The notes under the pieces are model-generated. The model did not search any database. It was given only the letters and a program-made list of their open reading frames with translations, and was not told where the DNA came from. Of a DNA stretch of 64,000 nucleotides, positions 1 through 12,668 are shown piece after piece; the first letter of the stretch is position 1, and each line of letters begins with the position of its first letter. This DNA is from Pontederia crassipes (lineage: Eukaryota; Streptophyta; Magnoliopsida; Commelinales; Pontederiaceae). The stretch is from the NCBI GenBank assembly GCA_030549335.1, contig CM060191.1, forward strand, positions 55,377,947 through 55,441,946, written 5' to 3'. The position numbers and the translations under genes were made by a program.

Positions 1-3000
1 AGGAGATCATTGTCATGAATTGAAATCATTCTTCTATGTACAAAGAAAAGTGAAACTTTTTAATATCAATAGGAGCTACAATTTTCTCTTAATTTGATAT
101 GTTCTTTCATGTATTTTGCCATTGCTCCATCTCATATTACAGACCATCTTGCGGATATGGGAACTTGTAGTTGAGGTCAGTTTGTGATGTTGTTGCAAAA
201 TGTGGTTCTCATTCGGCTGGTGTTGACGTAATAGGTGTTCTTAAGAAGCTTGGGAGAAAGGGAACTGATATCTAGGCAGCGTTGTGGTGAAGCAATGTTA
301 TCAAAATCAAGTCAGATCGAGCGGTTCAATTGCAAATGGATCAGTGATCCAGTTCGGTTTGATGTCAAAATTATTTTTGACATTGAATCAGCAAAAATCG
401 GTTGAATCGGACCGTTCAACCCGATTAAATTCAAATTTTGAAAAAAAATACTAAAAATGACAAAAATAGGAAAGTTAAAAAAGAAAAAGGAAAAGAATAT
501 AAGAAAGGTAAAAAAATGAGGGAATATGATATGTATAAAATTAAAGAGGAATTGAAATAAAAAAATAAGTATTTAATATTGAATAACATTAAAATGGAAA
601 ATTATCAAAGGGCATAAATACAAGAAATAAAAAGAAAAGTGTTAAAGGAAAGAAATAAATAAGAATAATTTAAAATAAAATGTATTAATATAGTATCTAT
701 CAACATTAAATAATAGATATTAAATTAATAATAATCTATTTATATTTATATATTAATCATTATTAAAACTTTTAAAATTATATTACATTAATTTTTAATA
801 GTATTAATAGGTTATTAGTACAATATTCATATACTATATCATATAACTTATATTATATCTTTATAATTAATATTATTTTAATAAAATCTGGTGCAATTCA
901 TTCGAATCCCATTAGATCGGTCAAATCGTGATGCGGTAAAAAGTATGATCAGATCGTCGATCCCTATGAAAACATTGGGTGAAACTTGAAGACAGGATTT
1001 AGGAACACTATCTGGCTCTACAGGAGATATCTCCGGGATGGCATTACAATTATGCTTCAAGGACGGTTATTGGACAAATGTGTTGACACGAACACTTCAG
1101 TGATAAGTTGATAACCCTTTTGACACTGCATTACGTGCTGCTGCAGCAACTAAATTAAAAGCTAATATGTTAATGGTCATCAACGTGCTTCAACACCAAG
1201 AAATTATATGCCTAAGGGACACATGTGAGATCCACCACTGTCGCATCCTTCCCCATTTCTTGGTATGACTTTCTTAATCTCAGAATTTTATCTTATTATA
1301 ATTTTACCAACATTATAGAACGCTTGTTCACATATTGACTAACCGCAACTCGTCACGGTTCGTAACTTGTCTTCATCCCTCACTTGATTTCCCCCGAATA
1401 TGGTAGGTATCCTGTTTATATCTTGTTCTTTATCTTTCTCCTACCTGAGGGAGATAGGCGATGTTCTGTGTACGTATCACTGACGTTTTCTTCCATGCTT
1501 TAAGCAATTTGCACAAAATTGTAGCTCTGGGGAACTTGATCTTGATCTGTGTTTTTCCGTTTCCGTTTCCGTTTCCTTGTTCCTCCTAAAATCTCATTCT
1601 TGTTCTCTGGTGCAGAGACAGACGGCAGCAGGGGGCATGCTCTCTGCTCCGTCCTCATGTCACCTTTGGCTTGTCCTTGGAAGCCCACATGGTCGTAGCC
1701 TCTCTCGTTGACCTCTTGAAGGTTTGAGATCTTGCATGATCATGCATCTTTTTTCACCCGGTCCCATTGCGAGCACAACGAATGGAGTTGTAATCACTTC
1801 CTGCATCATGCCAGCCTGTGGGATGTGGGCATGCCCTTCAGGGCTCAGGCTCTTTATTCATCATGCACCTCATGGATCAGGGCTCCTCTACACTCCCATC
1901 ATGTGCCACACCAGGCCTAAAGGACCACTTTATGTTTCTCAATTGGTGTCTCTCACAGCTTCATTTTTCTGTGTATGTATACAGGTATTACAATCAACTT
2001 CCCCTGCTGTCCTGCAGGAATATATATATTCCCTAATCTTGGCTCATTTTTTTTTTTGGCTTAATTTTGTAGGTGATGTGATGCTGCAGGTGGTCTAATG
2101 CTGTAGCAGGTCCAGATTTCGCTCCGTCTGGTAGATGGCACCCAGCTGCTCCCGAGGAAAACATTAACAAAAGTAGGATAAAACCGAGGCGTTTCTTGTG
2201 TGACTATTAGTAATCATGGGGTCACCAGTTGCATAATCAATTAGCTAGCAGAGTGACACAGTCACACACACACCGACACTTTAATTCCAACCCTGATGTG
2301 AAATCGAAAAAAAAAAATGTGTCACGCATGCAGAGTGCACTAATTTCACAGAGCAAATCACCCTGACTTCCTCCTATGCTATGTGTGGACCAAGGAATTA
2401 TCAACTGCGTATGCATCAGAATTCATCTCGAGTGTATATGACAAAGTTTATATGCAATATGTGACAACATCGACAATCATATAGGTAAGGACTTCCATTT
2501 GTAATTGTGGAACAAAAAACACTGCAACTACGTACCAGATTGAAACCGAACTCGAGTGAAAGTTTTAAGATTTCTAAGTGCAAGAAATTAAGTGGGTTAA
2601 GATATGAATTGATGATGTATTCGACATGCAATATTGCATTATCTTTAGCTTGCAAATACGAAGTTATTAATTAATATTATAATTAACAGCCTCATATCCG
2701 GCGAAATTGGTACTCCAATATCTCGATTGCCACAAATTTACAGCGTTTTACCTGTCAAGCTAGGATTATTTATTTCAATCGTTTAACGTCGAAGGCTGTG
2801 TGTTGGATCTCAATCTTTTAGAAAGAGGAGATTGCAGGCTTTCAAAGGGACCACGGGGGGGGGGGGGGGGGGGGGGGGGGGGGTGGGGTGGGGTGATGGG
2901 TGTAGAGAGAGTGGGTGTGCTGCAGCGGGCACGTGATCGAGAGAAAGGCTTACGGCGGATTATGAAGCTCGAGAGGAGAGAGAAAGTGTGTGTTTTCTCG

Positions 3001-3698
3001 TGTTTTTCTCTTTCCTCCTCCATGATCTCGCATGGGTCTACTTTGCCAGTAATGATCTCAGTCTGCGCGCCGTAGGTTGACTACTACAGACTGCCTTCTT
3101 GAGCTAATCATGTTTTTTTCTCTCTTTTAACCAGAATCCATAAGCCACTAACATCTCTTCGTGAGTAATAAACAAGTGGAGGTTAACGAAAGCCTGAAAG
3201 TGGTTTGAATGGAATATCCAAAAAAAATTTATTCACTATTTTATGAATCGATTTTATAAATTATAAAAATCAGTTTAAAATTATTTAGAAAAAAGAAAGA
3301 TCCTTTTCTAGTAGTCAAGTTTTTCAAATGACTTTTTCGAGACTATATTTTAATAAAATATTTTTTAAAAAAATATATAATAAACTAAAATTAATATAAA
3401 TATGAGATTAATGGAAGTGTAAGTGAAATATTGTGTAACATTCAAATATGAACCATCCATTTTATAAGAATGGTCAAGATTAAAACTCATACTCTCATCT
3501 CTTTCTCTATCATCTCTCTACTACCAACATAAAAGCCCGCCGCCGCTGCCCAATCTTCTTCTCCCCTACACCAAGCCCGATCTTCTTCTCCCCTACACCA
3601 AGCTTGCCATTGTCGACCACTGCCATAGACCGGGGAGAGAGAGAATGCAGGGGGTCGTAGATCAGGCACGTCAATGATGCTCGGAGAGGAGGAGGAGG
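1..3698. other. Gene-free AT-rich left flank
   Basis: I see no gene here that I can support. A very AT-rich stretch (about 420-860) is bordered by short sequences rich in GATC, CGGTT and AACCG words (about 300-420 and 890-960), which may be the ends of a decayed transposon, but no clean terminal repeats or target duplication could be found. The open frames at 1724-2098 lack codon bias and recognisable motifs. A two-copy 27-bp tandem repeat lies at 3551-3604, just before the first retrotransposon. About 30 codons of open sequence near 190-285 look mildly protein-like, but I do not recognise them. Confidence 0.6.
2855..2883 (+). repeat. Homopolymer G tract (29 G)
   Basis: An uninterrupted run of 29 G is followed by further short G runs (TGGGGTGGGGTG). 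It can form G-quadruplexes. The run creates the glycine- or proline-rich open frames on both strands here, which are not genes. Confidence 0.95.
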
Positions 3699-3703
3699 CG
3701 ATC

Positions 3704-5794
3704 TGTAACGCCCCGAGATCCACGTGACTTTCACGTGCTCAGAGTCGTCCCAGAGGCATTACTCAATTTTTTATAAAATATTTTTGCGAAATAAAATCTA
3801 TAAAGTGCGGAATATAAAACATAAATGCGAAAGACTTTTCAAAAATAATAACTAATAATCCATAATAATCGAAATGCTAAAACATTCATGAGTTTACAAT
3901 TCTAATAAGTGCGGAAATAATAAAACTAAATCACTAGATCTAATGCCATATGCAACATCTGTCTGTCACTGAGCGTAGCCATCTGCAGGATCATCATCTA
4001 TAGTTCTCTCACCTACACGGATCCAAATACAGGGAAATATCCATGAGTATAAAAATACTCAGTACGTAGGGTCTAAAAGATAATCAATATGCTCAATCGA
4101 AAATAAGATAAAATCAATAATGAGTCGATTGAGCAGTCAATACAATAATCAATTAACCATTTATCAATATGAACAATGTATCAGGCTATGGTCAACAGAC
4201 CAATGTAAATCAATAATAATTGTTCCAATTAATACTTATCAATTGCCTGATTAATAGATCAATATTCAATTAATAATTTCCAATTCAATAATCAATGGTC
4301 ATTGGCCAATAACAATTCAATTCAATAGAGCAATAATAATTGCCAACTCCATGCCAATATATCCAAATGACCATGATTTAATTCCATTCACTTAAATTCC
4401 AATTTCAATTCAATTCAATTCAATTCGATTTTCAATGTTCGGAATTATCCAATTCAATGAGGAGCGCTTAGTCAATTAAGGGATACCATACCACTTTCAT
4501 GCAGGCCAGTGGGGGATCAGTGTCATGGCAAGCCCGATACAATTCAATGGGTTCGTGTATGGTGGAGGACGAATGGCCATACACGGGACAGTCATAACTT
4601 TTACACTATCTGCCCCATTCAATTCAATTCAATTCAATTGGTCCCGGCTTAGTGGCAATCAGTGAACATGGGCTCAGTAACTTTCGGTTTTTATCTTGTT
4701 TACCTAAAATGTCTATCTTTAAATAAATTATCAATTTGATTAGATAAATTCTGAACTCAAAACTAAGTAGGTCAACAATACAATCAAAATCAAAGTTCAT
4801 CATAATATAAATAGAGCAATCACCAATAATATCATTAATACATCAAATTAATTAATAACAACAATAATAATCAGTAATTAAAATTTACTCAAAAATAAAT
4901 ATTAACTCTCGGTGGGTACTCCTGTTCATTACGGTCGTAACATCATTTTTTTTCTCTCTCCATCTTCTCTGATTTTTACGGCCGTAAATTCTCTTCCCTT
5001 TTTTTTCTACATCTTTCTCTCTCCAGATTTTACCCCCTATTTCATTACGGCCATAAACATTTACCCCCTATCCATTACGGCTATAAACTTTTACCCCATA
5101 TTCGTTATGGCCATAAACTTTTACCCCCTTCCAACTTCTCTCTCTTCCTCTCTATTCCATTACGGCCGAAAACCCCAACTCTTCGGTCGTAACACCCCCT
5201 TTTTTTATTTGCTTTTACTCCTTTCTATCTCTACATGAATCTCGCCTTCTCGTTACGACCTTTTTTTTTCTACGGGCGTAAACGCTCTTTCTCTTTTTAC
5301 CCCTTTTACTACCGTAAACAACATCGCAATAGCAAACAAAATTGCGGCCGTAATAATTCTAATTCCAAACTAGATTGCACCGTAAAATATCACGACACAA
5401 TAGAAATCGAAATTCCCCCTACGTACATGCGCGCCTTGTTTTCTGACGTCGCCGAAGACGAAGCCGAAAATCACGCAGACGAAGCCAAAACGTTCGTACC
5501 CCCCTATTCTTATTTATAGTGTTGACAGATTTTTAATTATTCTCTAACCATATTATCTAATCTCAATCAAATTAAATCCTCTAATTTATCCTTTTAACCA
5601 CTCCCTATTTATTCTAATATTTAATTAGATAAATTACGAAATTAATTGAATAATCCTATCCCTAATCAAACTCCTCTCAATTTTATTTTATTTTCGGAAT
5701 TATTAAATATAGTAATATTAATAACAATATTTTTCAAAATAAAATAATAAAATATATATATTTATTAAATCCTGAAAAAATCATGGTCGTTACA
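3704..5794 (-). repeat. 3' LTR of element 1
   Basis: A 2,091-bp terminal repeat matching 10585-12663 along its whole length. It begins TGTAAC and ends GTTACA. It carries runs of the 5-mer ATTCA (about 4398-4424 and 4617-4640), a 30-bp tandem repeat, and many TTACGGCCGTAA-like palindromes. A TATAAATA box in minus sense lies at 5511-5518, about 280 nt from the U3 end. Confidence 0.95.
5038..5128 (-). repeat. 30-bp tandem repeat, three copies (3' LTR of element 1)
   Basis: Three copies of a unit of about 30 bp containing TTACGGCCATAAAC followed by TTTTACCCCC. Related single motifs (ACGGTCGTAA, ACGGCCGTAA, GCGGCCGTAA) continue on both sides from about 4928 to 5365. The same array is in the other LTR. 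Confidence 0.85.
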
Positions 5795-5813
5795 TCATAA
5801 CCTCCTTAAAAAT
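5795..5813 (-). other. Polypurine tract of element 1
   Basis: On the minus strand the sequence directly before the 3' LTR reads TTTTTAAGGAGGTTATGA. The purine core AAGGAGG is in the place where plus-strand DNA synthesis of an LTR retrotransposon is primed. Confidence 0.7.
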
Positions 5814-5852
5814 AAATTCGTCCTCGATTTGAATAAAAGAAATTATATTATC

Positions 5853-8800
5853 TCATCTAAATAATTCTGGAAAATCTCTTCTCATTTCTTCTTCCAGTTC
5901 CCATGTGGCATCTTCATCTCTATGATGTGTCCAAGCCACCCTCACCATGGGTGCCATTTTATTCTTCATATGCTTAGTTTGGTACTCCAAGACTTCTATA
6001 GGCTGCTCAGCATATGTCAGATCTACATTCAAATTTGGTTCCTCCATATTCACCACATTAGCATCATCATATTAGTACTTGCGCAACATTGACACGTGAA
6101 AGACATTATGCACGTGTCCATATGATGTAGGCAACGCCAACCTGCAAGCTGCATCTCCGATCAATGCAAGTACTTCGAAAGGGCCAACATACTTTGGACT
6201 CAACTTACCCTTCTTGCTGAATCTCATTACCCCTTTCATTTGAGAGACTTTTAATATAACCCGATCTCCTACTTTAAAATTTTGTTCTCTTCTCTTCTTG
6301 TCAGCATATGTTTTCTGTCTTGTGAATGCTGTTTTCAACCTCTCTCTAATAAGCCGAATTTTTTTAGCATCTTCCTTGATTTGCTTCGTTAACTCCTCTG
6401 ATAAGAATTGTCGTCCTCCCACCTCACTCCAACAGATGGGGGAGCGACAAGGCCTTCCATACATGGCTGCAAATGGTGCCATGCCTATGCTGGAGTGATA
6501 ACTGTTATTGTATGCGAACTCGATCAGTGGGAGGTGCGTGTCCCAACTGCCACTCCAGTCCAATGCACATGCACGGAGCATGTCTTCTAATGTCTGAATC
6601 GTTCGTTCAGATTGCCCGTCTGTCTGAGGATGGAACGTAGTACTGAAATTTATTTTTATTCCAAAAGTACTCTGTATGCTCCGCCAAAATTTGGTCGTAA
6701 ATCGTGGATCTCTATCCGACACAATGGAGACAGGCACTCCATGTAGTCGGATAACCTCCTTAATATAAATGTCCACCAGACTTTCGACAGACTGTTTCCA
6801 TTTGATGGGGATGAAATGGGCTGCCTTGCTAAACCGGTCCACCACCACCCATATTGCATCATGGCCTTGTTGAGTTCTTGGAAGCCCAGTGACGAAATTC
6901 ATAGTCACCTTTTCCCATTTCCATTGTGGGATTCCAAGTTCTTGTAGTACACCGTAAGGTCTCTGATGTTCCACTTTCACTTGTTGGCATACTAGGCATC
7001 TTGCAACGTACTCAGCCACATCCTTCTTCATATTATTCCACCAGAAGGTCCATTGCAAGTCTTTGAACATCTTCGTGCTTCCAGGATGAATGGCGAATTC
7101 TGACTTGTGGCATTCATCCAACACTTGTCTTCTCAATGTTTCATACTCAGGGACCCACAATCGTCCCCTATATCTGATCACTCCATTTGTGACCGTAAAA
7201 TCTGTAGGAATCTTTTCGCACAACTTGAGTAGGTGGTTGTACTCGTTATTGTTTGATTGTGCTTTGCCTATCTTCAATAGTAGCTCGGGTTGCATGCCGA
7301 AGTGTGCCATAATTCGTATACCGTCGCTGTTGGTCACTGGACTGACCTGGATAATGTAGTCAATCATGTTCCAACGACTCACTCTCAGGCATGCGAGTGA
7401 TCCTCCCCATTTTCTACTAAGTGCGTCAGCAACTGAGTTTGCCTTCCCTGGATGATAGCTGATAGCAAACTCATAATCCTTTAGAAACTCAATCCACCTC
7501 CTCTGACGCATATTCAAGTCTTTTTGAGAGAAGATGTATTTCAAGCTCTTGTGGTCTGTGAAGATTTCGAACTCTTCGCCATATAAATAGTGTCACCAAA
7601 TTTTGAGGGCGAAGACCACAGCTGCTAATTCGAGATCATGCGTCGGATAATTCTTCTCATGCTTCTTTAATTGTCTTGATGCATATGCAATTACCTTCCC
7701 GTGTTGCATCAAGACGCATCCCAAACCAGTACCGCATGCGTCGCTATATATGAGATAACCTCCTTGGCCTGAAGGTATGGTCAGAATGGGCGCCGTTGTC
7801 AGTCTCTTCTTTAACTCTCGAAAGCTATCTTCACACCTCTGTGACCATTCATACTTGATGCTTTTCTTAGTGAGGTTTGTTAGTGGCGATGCAATTTTGG
7901 AAAAGTCCTGAATGAATCTCCTGTAATATCCAGCAAGTCCAAGAAAGCTTCTAATCTCTGATGCATTTTTCGGTTGTGCCCAGTTGGCAACTGCTTCCAC
8001 CTTTGCATGATCTACTGATATTCCATTTTCACTGATAATATGCCCGAGGAACATAATCTCTTTCAACCAAAACTCACATTTTGATAATTTGGCGTACAAT
8101 TTGTGCTCCCGTAAGGTTTGTAGTACAACTCTTAGATGTTCCTCGTGTTCTTCTGGGCTCGATGAATATATAAGAATGTCGTTGACGAAGACGATTACGA
8201 ACTTGTCCAAGTATGGCCTGAATACTCTATTCATCAAGTCCATGAAGGCTGCGGGGGCATTGGTCAGTCCAAATGACATCACTAAGAACTCATAATGCCT
8301 GTATCTTGTTCTGAAAGCGGTCTTCGGCGCATCATCATCAGTGATTCATAGTTGATGATAGCCACTTCTCAGATCAATCTTCGAGAATACCTTTGCCGAA
8401 GACAATTGATCGAACAGGTCATCGATTCTTGGTAGTGGATACTTATTCTTGATTGTGACCTTGTTCAACATCCGATAGTCTATGCACAGCTTTATCGACC
8501 CGTCCTTCTTCTTTACAAACAATACCGGAGCGCCCCATGGAGAAACGCTCGGTCGAATGAATCCCTTATCCAGCAACTCCTGTATTTGGGTCTTCAATTC
8601 TAGCATTTCCGCTGGAGCCATTCGATAAGGAGCCTTTGATATAGGTGCCGTGCCTGGCACCAAGTCAATGCGGAATTCAATCTCCCGTCGTGGTGGCAAT
8701 CCTAAAACGTCATCTGGAAAGACGTCTGGAAACTCCTTTACCACAGCAATGCTATCTCGATCTACTTCAACTCTGTCTATCTTGATCACACTTGTCAGGA

Positions 8801-10388
8801 AACTCCGGTATCCTTTCTTCAACATCTTTTGTGCTTTTAAAGCTGACATTAAGATCTTGTCCCTCTCTAGTGGTGTACCTCTGACAACAGTCTGAGGTCC
8901 TCTTGACGTTCCGATCAGTATCTTCTTTGCTTGGCAATGTAGGTAGGCGTCATGGTAGGACAACCAGTCCATACCCAACACCGCATCGTAGTCCTTGATC
9001 GGAATAATGATAAGGTCTGCGGAGAAGTTCTTGCCTTCCACTTCGACCGACACCATGGGGATGTACTTCTGGGTAACGATGGACCCCAGAAGTGTGCCAA
9101 TGTCAAGTGGAAAACTAGTCGCTTGTGACTTTATGCTCAATAACGGAGCGAATTGCTCCGAAATGAACGAATGTGTGGCACCTGAATCAAAGAGAATATT
9201 AGCATGAACACCATCAATTTTTAGCGTACCTTGGATGGTGTCATTCGCCCTTTGCTCGTCTGCAGGCTTCATGTTGTATACTCGGCCTTGCACCATTCTA
9301 GGTGGTCCGTCGTTACGTTGCGGAGGAGGTCCAGCACGCCTTGGCTCTTTGCAGTCTCTAGCGAAATGGCCCATCTTACCACAGTTCAGGCACGCTCCAG
9401 TTCTTCGGTAGCACTCACCGGGATGCATTCTGTTGCAGTAGTTGCACGGTGCTCTAGGCGGTTGAGGCTCATTCCTCGCTGGATATGGTCTTCCCCGATT
9501 GCGATCATCTCTGCAGCGGGGATTTCGCCTAGCCTGCCTTCTATCTTTATTTCCATATTTGTTCTGATACTGATTGGCCGGTGCTTGACTTTGTTGCTTG
9601 TCAACTGTCTTATCACCATCTTCTAGATAAATGGCGAATTCTTCAGCAAATTGGAGGGTCTGGCAGTTACCCCCCTTTACCCTTTCTCTGAGGTTGGGTT
9701 TCAGGCCATCCACCCAACGCTTCACTCGATCAAGTTCCGATTGCTATAAGGTGGAGTACTTCTCTAGGCTCAGAAACTTGGAAAGGTACTGCTTTATAGT
9801 CATAGTACCCTGTTGGAGTGTCAGGTACTCTTTCTGCTTCCTGCCCCTTTCATAGGCAGGTATGTAGCGATTCTCGAACGCCTTCTTGAATTCTCCCCAG
9901 GTGATGTGATCCTGGCCGGAGAACGTAGTGAGTTTGGTGGCCTTCCACCAATCTCTGGCATCTTCCGTCAGTTTTCTTGTGGCGTAAATTATCTTGCGGT
10001 CCTCGCCGCAATCCATCTCAAGGAATATCTGTTCTATCTCCTCAATCCATTCCTCTGCATCCTCAAAGTCACCCTTCCCGCTGAACCGAGGGGGCTGCAA
10101 CCTGAGGAACCACTCAATGGTGTCTTTACGATCATGATGTGATGGCACATTGGGACTCAAGTACTCAGCGTGCACCGAGTGGAACTAGGATGGTAGTAGT
10201 CCTTGTCTCAGTTGTTCCTCTCGGTACCCATTAGCCTGGGCCTGATCCACCTGGAAGCCATGTACTTGTTGTCTACTCATTTCTTGGCTCAGAGCACGTT
10301 GATTATTAGGTTTAGAACCTTGGGCCTCCTGACCGGCCCGCTGTGACCCACTTCTAGGAGCTCGTGGTATCTGATTCGGAAATACCAT
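5853..10388 (-). pseudogene. Gag-pol polyprotein of element 1, five in-frame stops
   Basis: A single frame of about 1,511 codons runs from ATG at 10388 to the stop at 5853 with no frameshift. It is broken by stops at 10185, 9744, 8346, 7593 and 6072 (lowest base of each). Domains in order: gag (about 10130-9640), CCHC knuckle [14 protein letters not shown] (9392-9351), protease with FDSGATHS (Asp codon 9186-9188), reverse transcriptase (about 8740-7960), RNase H with [10 protein letters not shown] (about 7780-7430), integrase (HHCC then DDE core, about 7150-6480), and chromodomain (about 6060-5853). Three of the stops fit CAG-to-TAG, CGA-to-TGA or TGG-to-TGA changes. The RT box reads FVNDILIYS, where related copies have FVDD (Asn codon 8181-8183). 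The first integrase Asp is also Asn (MNFVTGLP, 6894-6896). The protein is certainly inactive. Confidence 0.95.
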
Positions 10389-10570
10389 CTTAGGAGGAAT
10401 CTGTTCTCACACAACAATAACAATAAAATTCATAAGTGTGAGCTCAATAATACATAGCACAATTCAATACTTACTTGACCCTACTGGATGGCTGCAGTGG
10501 TTGCTCGTGATAGTTGCACATGAACTCAATTCTACCTATTTAGAAACAGCTAAGAAGTGCCTCTCCTTAG

Positions 10571-10582
10571 GCTCTGATACCT
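10571..10582 (-). other. Primer-binding site of element 1
   Basis: On the minus strand the sequence 2 nt inside the 5' LTR reads AGGTATCAGAGC. This matches 11 of 12 bases of TGGTATCAGAGC, the usual initiator tRNA-Met primer site of plant LTR elements. Confidence 0.85.
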
Positions 10583-11910
10583 TCTGTAACGCCCCGAGAC
10601 CCACGTGACTTTCACGTGTTCAGAGTCATCCCAAAAGCGTTACTCAATTTTCTATAAAATATTTTTGCGGAATAAAATCTATAAAGTGCGGAATATAAAA
10701 CATAAATGCGGAAGACTTTTCAAAAATAATAACTAATAATCCATAATAATCGAAATGCTAAAACATCCATGAGTTTACAATTCTAATAAGTGCGGAAATA
10801 ATAAAACTAAATCACTAGATCTAATGCCATGTGCAACATCTGTCTGTCACTAAGCGTAGCCATCTGCAGGATCATCATCTATAGCTCTCTCACCTGCACG
10901 GATCCAGGTACAGAGAAATATCCATGAGTATAAAAATACTCAGTACGTAGGGTCTAAAAGACAATCAATATGCTCAATAAAAAATAAGATAAAATCAATA
11001 ATGAGTCGATTGAGCAGTCAATACAATAATCAATTAACCATTTATCAATATGAATAATGTATCAGGCTATGGTCAACAGACCAATGTAAATCAATAATAA
11101 TTGTTCCAATTAATACTTATCAATTGCCTGATTAATAGATCAATATTCAATTAACAATTTTCAATTCAATAATCAATGGTCATTGGCCAATAATAATTCA
11201 ATTCAATAGAGCAATAATAATTGCCAACTCCATGCCAATATATCCAAATGACCATGATTTAATTCCATTCACTTAAATTTCAATTTCAATTCAATTCGAT
11301 TTTCAATGTTCGGAGTTATCCAATTCAATGAGGAGCGCTCAGTCAATTAAGGGATACCATACCACTTTCATGCAGGCCAGTGGGGGATCAGTACCATGGC
11401 AAGCCCGATACAATTCAATGGGTTCGTGTATGGTGGAGGACGAGTGGCCATACACGGGACAGTCATAGCTTTTACACTATCTGCCCCATTCAATTCAATT
11501 CAATTCAATTGGTCCCGGCTTAGTGGCAATCAGTGAACATGGGCCCAGTAGCTTTCGGTTTTTATCTTGTTTACCTAAAATGTCTATCTTTAAATAAATT
11601 ATCAATTTGATTAGATAAATTCTGAACTCAAAACTAAGTAGGTCAACAATACAATCAAAATCAAAGTTCATCATAATATAAACAAATCAATCACCAACAA
11701 TATCATTAATACATCAAATTAATTAATAACAACAATAATAATCAGTAATTAAAATTTACTCAAAAATAAATAATAACTCTCGGTGGGTACTCCATGTTCA
11801 TTACGGTCGTAACATCATTTTTTTTCTCTCTCCATCTTCTCTGATTTTTACGGTCGTAAATTCTCTTCCCTTTTTTTTCTACATCTTTCTCTCTCCAGAT
11901 TTTACCCCCT

Positions 11911-12000
11911 GTTCCATTACGGCCATAAACTTTTATCCCCTATCCGTTACGGCCATAAACTTTTACCCCCTATCCGTTACGGCCATAAACTTTTACCCCC
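11911..12000 (-). repeat. 30-bp tandem repeat, three copies (5' LTR of element 1)
   Basis: Two units (11941-11970 and 11971-12000) are identical. The third (11911-11940) differs at a few bases. Each contains TTACGGCCATAAAC, a half-decayed form of the palindrome TTACGGCCGTAA found elsewhere in this LTR. Confidence 0.9.
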
Positions 12001-12381
12001 TTCCAACTTCTCTCTCTTCCTCTCTATTCCATTACGGCCGAAAACCCTAACTCTTCGTCCATAACACCCCTTTTTTTTATTTGCTTTTACTCCTTTCTAT
12101 CTCTACATGAATCTCGCCTTCTCGTTACGCCCTTTTTTTTTCTACGAGTGTAAACGCTCTTTCTCTTTTTACCCCCTTTACTACCGTAAACAACGTCGCA
12201 ATAGCAAACAAAATTGCGGCCGTAATAATTCTAATTCCAAACTAGATTGTACCGTAAAATATCACGACACAATAGAAATCGGAATCCCCCTACGTACCTG
12301 CGCGCCTTGTTTTCTGACGTCGCCGAAGACGAAGCCGAAAATCACGCAGACGAAGCCAAAACGTTCGTACCCCCCTATTCT

Positions 12382-12389
12382 TATTTATA
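12382..12389 (-). promoter_or_regulatory. TATA box of element 1 (5' LTR)
   Basis: The minus strand reads TATAAATA about 275 nt into the LTR, and the same word is conserved in the other LTR at 5511-5518. Position and sequence fit a core promoter; transcription would start about 30 nt further on, leaving a long leader of about 1.7 kb in the LTR. Confidence 0.6.
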
Positions 12390-12668
12390 GTGTTGACAGA
12401 TTTTTAATTATTCTCTAACCATATTATTTAATCTCAATCAAATTAAATCCTCTAATTTATCCTTTTAACCACTCCCTATTTATTCTAATATTTAATTAGA
12501 TAAATTACGAAATTAATTGAATAATCTTATCCCTAATCAAACTCCTCTCAATTTTATTTTATTTTCGGAATTATTAAATATAGTAATATTAATAACAATA
12601 TTTTTCAAAATAAAATAATAAAATATCTATTTATTAAATCCTGAAAAAATCAGGGTCGTTACACGATC

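Larger units (their letters stand above)
3704..12663 (-). mobile_element. Complete Ty3/Gypsy chromovirus (Tekay/Del-type), element 1
   Basis: An 8,960-bp LTR retrotransposon on the minus strand. It starts TGTAACG and ends CGTTACA, and is flanked by a perfect 5-bp target duplication, CGATC (3699-3703 and 12664-12668). Order on the minus strand is 5' LTR (10585-12663), primer-binding site, gag, protease, reverse transcriptase, RNase H, integrase, chromodomain, polypurine tract, 3' LTR (3704-5794). The domain order and C-terminal chromodomain identify a chromovirus; the integrase and chromodomain wording and the 2-kb LTRs fit the Tekay/Del lineage. In the first 290 bp of the two LTRs I count roughly a dozen differences, nearly all transitions, so the insertion is moderately old. 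It cannot move on its own, because the polyprotein has stops and changed catalytic residues. Confidence 0.96.
10585..12663 (-). repeat. 5' LTR of element 1
   Basis: A 2,079-bp terminal repeat, the partner of 3704-5794. It starts TGTAACGCCCC on the plus strand and ends TCGTTACA at 12663, next to the target duplication. It has the same ATTCA runs and 30-bp tandem array as the other LTR. The element's promoter should lie near its upper end. Confidence 0.95.

Noticed and set aside
1724-2098. 124-codon open frame in the left flank
   Set aside because: Overlapped by other open frames, no motif, no codon bias and no splice context.
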